A stretch of 64,000 nt of DNA from Mucilaginibacter sp. PAMB04168 (GTDB taxonomy: Bacteria; Bacteroidota; Bacteroidia; Sphingobacteriales; Sphingobacteriaceae), in NCBI RefSeq assembly GCF_039634365.2, contig NZ_CP155079.2, positions 1,860,001 to 1,924,000 on the forward strand, read 5' to 3'. Shown in pieces: positions 60,767-64,000 of the stretch; position 1 is the stretch's first letter; every line of letters starts with the position of its first letter. Under the pieces are notes generated by a model. The model had not been told where the DNA came from and searched no databases. It saw only the letters and a list, made by a program, of their open reading frames with translations. A program made the position numbers and the translations under genes.

Positions 60767-62569
60767 ATGTTAAAAACAATATTAGTAAAACTGAACCATT
60801 GGCGTGCACGACAAACCTCGCAGCGTAGCTTCTTGATATTTTGCAGCGTACTGGTAGGCCTTGTTGGTGGCCTGTCGGCAGTTGCATTAAAGTATATGGT
60901 ACACTTAATGGAACACCTAAGCCGTGAGCTGGCTTTACATGTTCCATATCATTACAGCTTTTTGTTACTGCCTGCCATAGGTTTACTTTTGGCTGTCGCC
61001 TACCAGCACGTCATAAACCGCGACCAGATACAGAAAGGAATAGGCAGCATTCTCATCAGCATTAAGAAGAATAAAGCGAACATGGCCTCCAATAATGCTT
61101 ATTCTCACCTTATCAGCAGTTCGTTAACGGTAGGCTTTGGGGGTTCGTCGGGTTTGGAAGCGCCAATTGTGTGTACTGGCGCGGCCATAGGGTCTAATAT
61201 TGGCCGGTTCTTTAAATTAAATACTTACGAAAAAACCATACTATTGGCAGCAGGTGCGGCGGCTGGTATTGCGGCTGTATTTAACAGCCCTATAGCAGGG
61301 GTGCTATTTGCACTCGAAATTTTAATTGGCGAAATCACTATTCCGACATTTATTCCGCTATTAATTGCTTCGGCAACCGGCGTTGTGGTTGGTAAGGCAC
61401 TGCACTCCGGTCAATTATTCCATTTGGTTACCGAAGGCTGGCTTATTGAAGCTCTGCCGTTTTACCTCATATTAGGTATATTGAGCGGATTGATAGCAGT
61501 ATATATTACCAAAGTTGCCGATAACCTGGAGAAAGGTATTTTTATGAAGCAAAATCGCTATGTACGTGCGGCTGCAGGCGGTTTGCTCCTGGGTATACTG
61601 ATCTTGTTATTCCCGCCATTGCTGGGCGAGGGATATCATTACCTGCAAGCAATTCTGAATGGCAATATTGAGGTGCTGAAAGAAGAATCTCTGTATGCCG
61701 ACTGGCTGTCGGAGCCATTGGTTATGCTGTTGTTTATTGCGGCATTAATTTTAATTAAAATTATAGCAGCAGGAATAACCCTCGGTGCTGGCGGTAACGG
61801 TGGTACGTTTGCGCCCACCATGTTTACCGGCGCATTTTTAGGACTATTGCTGGCTTATGGCGTTAACCAAACCGGCCTTATACATTTAAATACCAGTAAT
61901 TTTATTGCGGTAGGTATGGCTGGCGCACTAAGCGGCGTTTTGCATGCCCCGCTAACGGCTATATTTTTGATTGCCGAAATTACCGGTGGGTATGTTTTGT
62001 TCATTCCGCTGATGGTGGTGTCTGCTATATCTTACATTATTGCACGGGCGTTTAATCCGCACAATATGTACTGGCATACGCTTATTCACGAAAAAGAGGT
62101 ATATCCGGATGCTGACTACAGCACATTGAACAACATACAACTGGAAAGCATTATTAACAAGCAGTATACGGCGTTAAACCGGGATATGCCGGTGTCTGAA
62201 TTTTATAATATCTTATCGGCCAGTAACGCCAATATTTTTGCGGTGCTTAACAACCATCACCAGTTGGAGGGTGTGATATGGATGGACGAAATACGCAAGC
62301 AACTGTTTAAGGCTAACCAACCTGATGCAGTAGTGGCCGACATAATGGTGCAACCTCCGGCTGTAATTAGCTACAGCCAGCCTGTAAGCAGCGTAATGAA
62401 TGTATTTGACCAGTTGGATGTATGGCAGTTGCCTGTAATACGTGATGGTAAATTTGCAGGGTTTATATCTAAATCGGGCTTGCTTAACCAATACCGGCAA
62501 GTGTTTATTCAACAGCACAAGGATGCTGATTTATTTGCAGCCCGTTCGGTACAGTCTCCGCACAGATAA
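60767..62569 (+). CDS. ClC-family chloride channel/antiporter with C-terminal CBS pair
   Basis: A 600-residue protein. The membrane part (20–420) has the ClC signatures GGSSGLEAPIVCTGAAIGSN (with the gating-position Glu), LAAGAAAGIAAVFNSPIAGVLFALE and GAGGNGGTFAPTMFTGAFLG. Two CBS domains follow (about 455–515 and 520–585). It probably moves chloride, as channel or H+/Cl− antiporter; the proton Glu of antiporters was not located. Start ATG at 60767. Its stop codon is directly adjacent to the convergent mgtE stop, with no spacer. Confidence 0.93.
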   Translation: MLKTILVKLNHWRARQTSQRSFLIFCSVLVGLVGGLSAVALKYMVHLMEHLSRELALHVPYHYSFLLLPAIGLLLAVAYQHVINRDQIQKGIGSILISIKKNKANMASNNAYSHLISSSLTVGFGGSSGLEAPIVCTGAAIGSNIGRFFKLNTYEKTILLAAGAAAGIAAVFNSPIAGVLFALEILIGEITIPTFIPLLIASATGVVVGKALHSGQLFHLVTEGWLIEALPFYLILGILSGLIAVYITKVADNLEKGIFMKQNRYVRAAAGGLLLGILILLFPPLLGEGYHYLQAILNGNIEVLKEESLYADWLSEPLVMLLFIAALILIKIIAAGITLGAGGNGGTFAPTMFTGAFLGLLLAYGVNQTGLIHLNTSNFIAVGMAGALSGVLHAPLTAIFLIAEITGGYVLFIPLMVVSAISYIIARAFNPHNMYWHTLIHEKEVYPDADYSTLNNIQLESIINKQYTALNRDMPVSEFYNILSASNANIFAVLNNHHQLEGVIWMDEIRKQLFKANQPDAVVADIMVQPPAVISYSQPVSSVMNVFDQLDVWQLPVIRDGKFAGFISKSGLLNQYRQVFIQQHKDADLFAARSVQSPHR

Positions 62570-63931
62570 TTAAATGTGCATAATAGACACCGCAATGGTA
62601 AAGTAGATAATAAGCCCGGTAACATCAACCAGTGTGGCTACAAATGGGGCAGATGATGTGGCAGGGTCTAAGCCAAGGCGTTTAAGCAGTAATGGCAGCA
62701 TGGAACCGGCTAATGATCCCCATAATACAATGCCAACCAGTGCCAAACCTACCGTTAAACCAACTGGTACCCAATGCGGACCATAAATATTGCTGAACAG
62801 TGTCCACATAAATATTCTGAAAAAGCCAATAACTCCCAGTGTAACGCCCAGCAATAGGCCCGACAGGATCTCGCGGCGCATTACCCGCCACCAATCTTCC
62901 ACCGTAACCTCGCCCAATGCCATGGCCTGTATGATGAGGGTTGATGCCTGTGAACCGCTGTTACCACCGCTTGATATAATTAGCGGAACAAATAACGCCA
63001 GCACCACCGCTTTTGCAATTTGCCCTTCAAAATACCCCATTGCCGTAGCCGTTAGCATTTCGCCCAGGAAAAGAATAATAAGCCAGCCTACACGTTTTTT
63101 AACCAGCTTAAGCAAGGGCATATCCAGGTAAGGCTCGTCCAGTGCTTCGGTACCACCAATTTTTTGTATGTCTTCGGTATACTCTTCGTTGGCTATCCAC
63201 AAAATATCATCAACCGTTACTATGCCCAGCAGTAGGTTGTTGTTGTCGGTAACGGGTAAAGCCACGCGGTTGTTCATCCTGAAGATGTTGATGGCTTCTT
63301 CCTGAGGGTCGTTCACTTTTAAAGAGATCAGCCGGTCGTCCATCAGGTCGCTTATTTTAGTGGCCGGGTCAACCAAAAGTATTTCGCGTATACGTATATC
63401 ATCCAGCAGGACACCGTTTTCGTCAATTACATAAATTACGTCGATGGTTTCGGAATTTTTACCATACCGCCTGATGTGCGAAAGTACCTGTACCACATCC
63501 CAGTTCTTTTTAACGGCGATGTAATCGGGGGTCATGAGCCGGCCAACGCTGTCTTCCTCATAACCCAGCAGGGCCAGGGCTTGCTTGCGGTCGTGCGGTG
63601 GCAGATGCAGTATGAGGTTCTTTACTGTGTCGCCGTGCATTTCACTAAACAGCGATGTGCGGTCGTCGGGCGGCAGCTCGTTGATCAGTTCTGCAATCTT
63701 TTTTCCTGAAAGTTTTTTGAGCAGGCGTTCCTGGGTAGGGAAGTCGAGAATACGGAAAACGTTTACCGCCCGGTTAAGCGAAAGCAGGTCGAGAAAAACA
63801 GGGCCATGCTCGGGCAGTTCGCCCATCAGTTCTTCCACCTCCGATATGTTTAGGTTGTTCAAATAGTCACGTAGCTGTTGTTTATCGTCGCTTTCCAGTA
63901 ACAGCTCTACTTGTTCAACCATTTCTTCCAT
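62570..63931 (-). CDS. mgtE: Magnesium transporter MgtE
   Basis: A 453-residue protein in the MgtE order: helical N domain (1–130, LPEHGPVFLDLLSLNRAVNVF), two CBS domains (about 135–260, DYIAVKKNWDVVQVLSHIRR, VNDPQEEAINIF), then five membrane helices (280–450) with GGNSGSQASTLIIQAMALGEV, the pore segment. It admits magnesium when cytoplasmic magnesium is low, gated by the CBS and N domains. The start ATG is at 63931. No magnesium-sensing leader can be seen, because the upstream region is cut by the window edge. Confidence 0.95.
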   Translation of the reverse strand: MEEMVEQVELLLESDDKQQLRDYLNNLNISEVEELMGELPEHGPVFLDLLSLNRAVNVFRILDFPTQERLLKKLSGKKIAELINELPPDDRTSLFSEMHGDTVKNLILHLPPHDRKQALALLGYEEDSVGRLMTPDYIAVKKNWDVVQVLSHIRRYGKNSETIDVIYVIDENGVLLDDIRIREILLVDPATKISDLMDDRLISLKVNDPQEEAINIFRMNNRVALPVTDNNNLLLGIVTVDDILWIANEEYTEDIQKIGGTEALDEPYLDMPLLKLVKKRVGWLIILFLGEMLTATAMGYFEGQIAKAVVLALFVPLIISSGGNSGSQASTLIIQAMALGEVTVEDWWRVMRREILSGLLLGVTLGVIGFFRIFMWTLFSNIYGPHWVPVGLTVGLALVGIVLWGSLAGSMLPLLLKRLGLDPATSSAPFVATLVDVTGLIIYFTIAVSIMHI

Positions 63932-64000
63932 ATCAGGCCCTCTTGTTTACATTTTTAGTGAATGTTTTCCGTTTACTTAACGCCCGCAAAAGTCGTTTAT
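63932..64000. other. Window edge upstream of mgtE, not resolved
   Basis: On the minus strand one frame is open from the window edge to a TGA at 63933–63935, 1 nt from the mgtE ATG (tail SKRKTFTKNVNKRA), and another ends INDFCGR. Either could be the end of an upstream gene such as rsmA, which often precedes mgtE in this group, but there is too little sequence to decide. Confidence 0.2.

Overview
The window is one contiguous stretch of chromosome from a Bacteroidota bacterium, most likely Sphingobacteriaceae (Mucilaginibacter/Pedobacter-like). Supporting signs are the MurF–Alr fusion, the short (286 aa) primary sigma factor, Oar-type and regulatory-domain-capped outer-membrane receptors, DUF4153 and DUF4256 proteins, little visible Shine-Dalgarno sequence, and promoters of the TTTG-N19/20-TAnnTTTG type. 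No phage, plasmid, insertion sequence, CRISPR array or rRNA operon was seen. Genus placement is from memory of gene content, not from a search.

Layout. 1–1.6 kb: end of an arsenic resistance operon (arsC, acr3). 1.6–10 kb: DinB-like protein, secreted GH28 pectinase, a KefB-like/DUF4153 membrane operon behind a striking tandem operator, an SGNH-fused O-acyltransferase, DUF4256, and a secreted NPP-type phosphodiesterase. 10–14 kb: DUF2200, a gene-poor decayed stretch, a small secreted protein, SRPBCC and VOC proteins. 14–18 kb: tRNA-Gly and tRNA-Leu, recX, murF-alr, DUF502. 18–25 kb: an outer-membrane beta-barrel receptor, then two paralogous TetA-like MFS pumps flanking an unusual signal peptidase. 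25–31.7 kb: LOG protein and sodium symporter, recR–glycosyltransferase–SDR operon, a second SDR, a Kir-type potassium channel. 31.7–35.7 kb: trpD-F-B-A behind a leader peptide with three Trp codons and an attenuator. 35.8–43 kb: Sua5, a PAS-rich protein lacking a kinase ATPase domain, YceI, sucC, and a LolD-like ABC ATPase with a small conserved-looking protein and a HAD-like protein with altered catalytic residues. 43–55 kb: S41 protease, SMC, NmrA-like reductase, a frameshifted gene remnant, PhzF plus an ABC ATPase and small membrane protein (also frameshifted), endonuclease V, primary sigma factor, MBL hydrolase, lipoamide dehydrogenase. 55–64 kb: Oar-like TonB receptor, sterol-desaturase-like enzyme, purM, ClC channel, MgtE.

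Most genes are housekeeping or ordinary accessory functions. The most informative non-coding signal is the trp attenuation leader at 31813–31923: all its parts can be read directly (three consecutive TGG codons, a 1:2 hairpin over the leader stop codon, a five-base 2:3 antiterminator match, and an 11-bp terminator with seven U residues ending 8 nt before trpD). Other points worth checking are the perfect 16-bp inverted repeat carrying the promoter of the KefB-like operon, the Lys-to-His change in the S26 signal peptidase, the HAD-like protein with a Glu in place of the nucleophile, the PAS protein that ends after its HisKA helix pair, and two single-base homopolymer frameshifts within 2 kb (48.9–50.9 kb).
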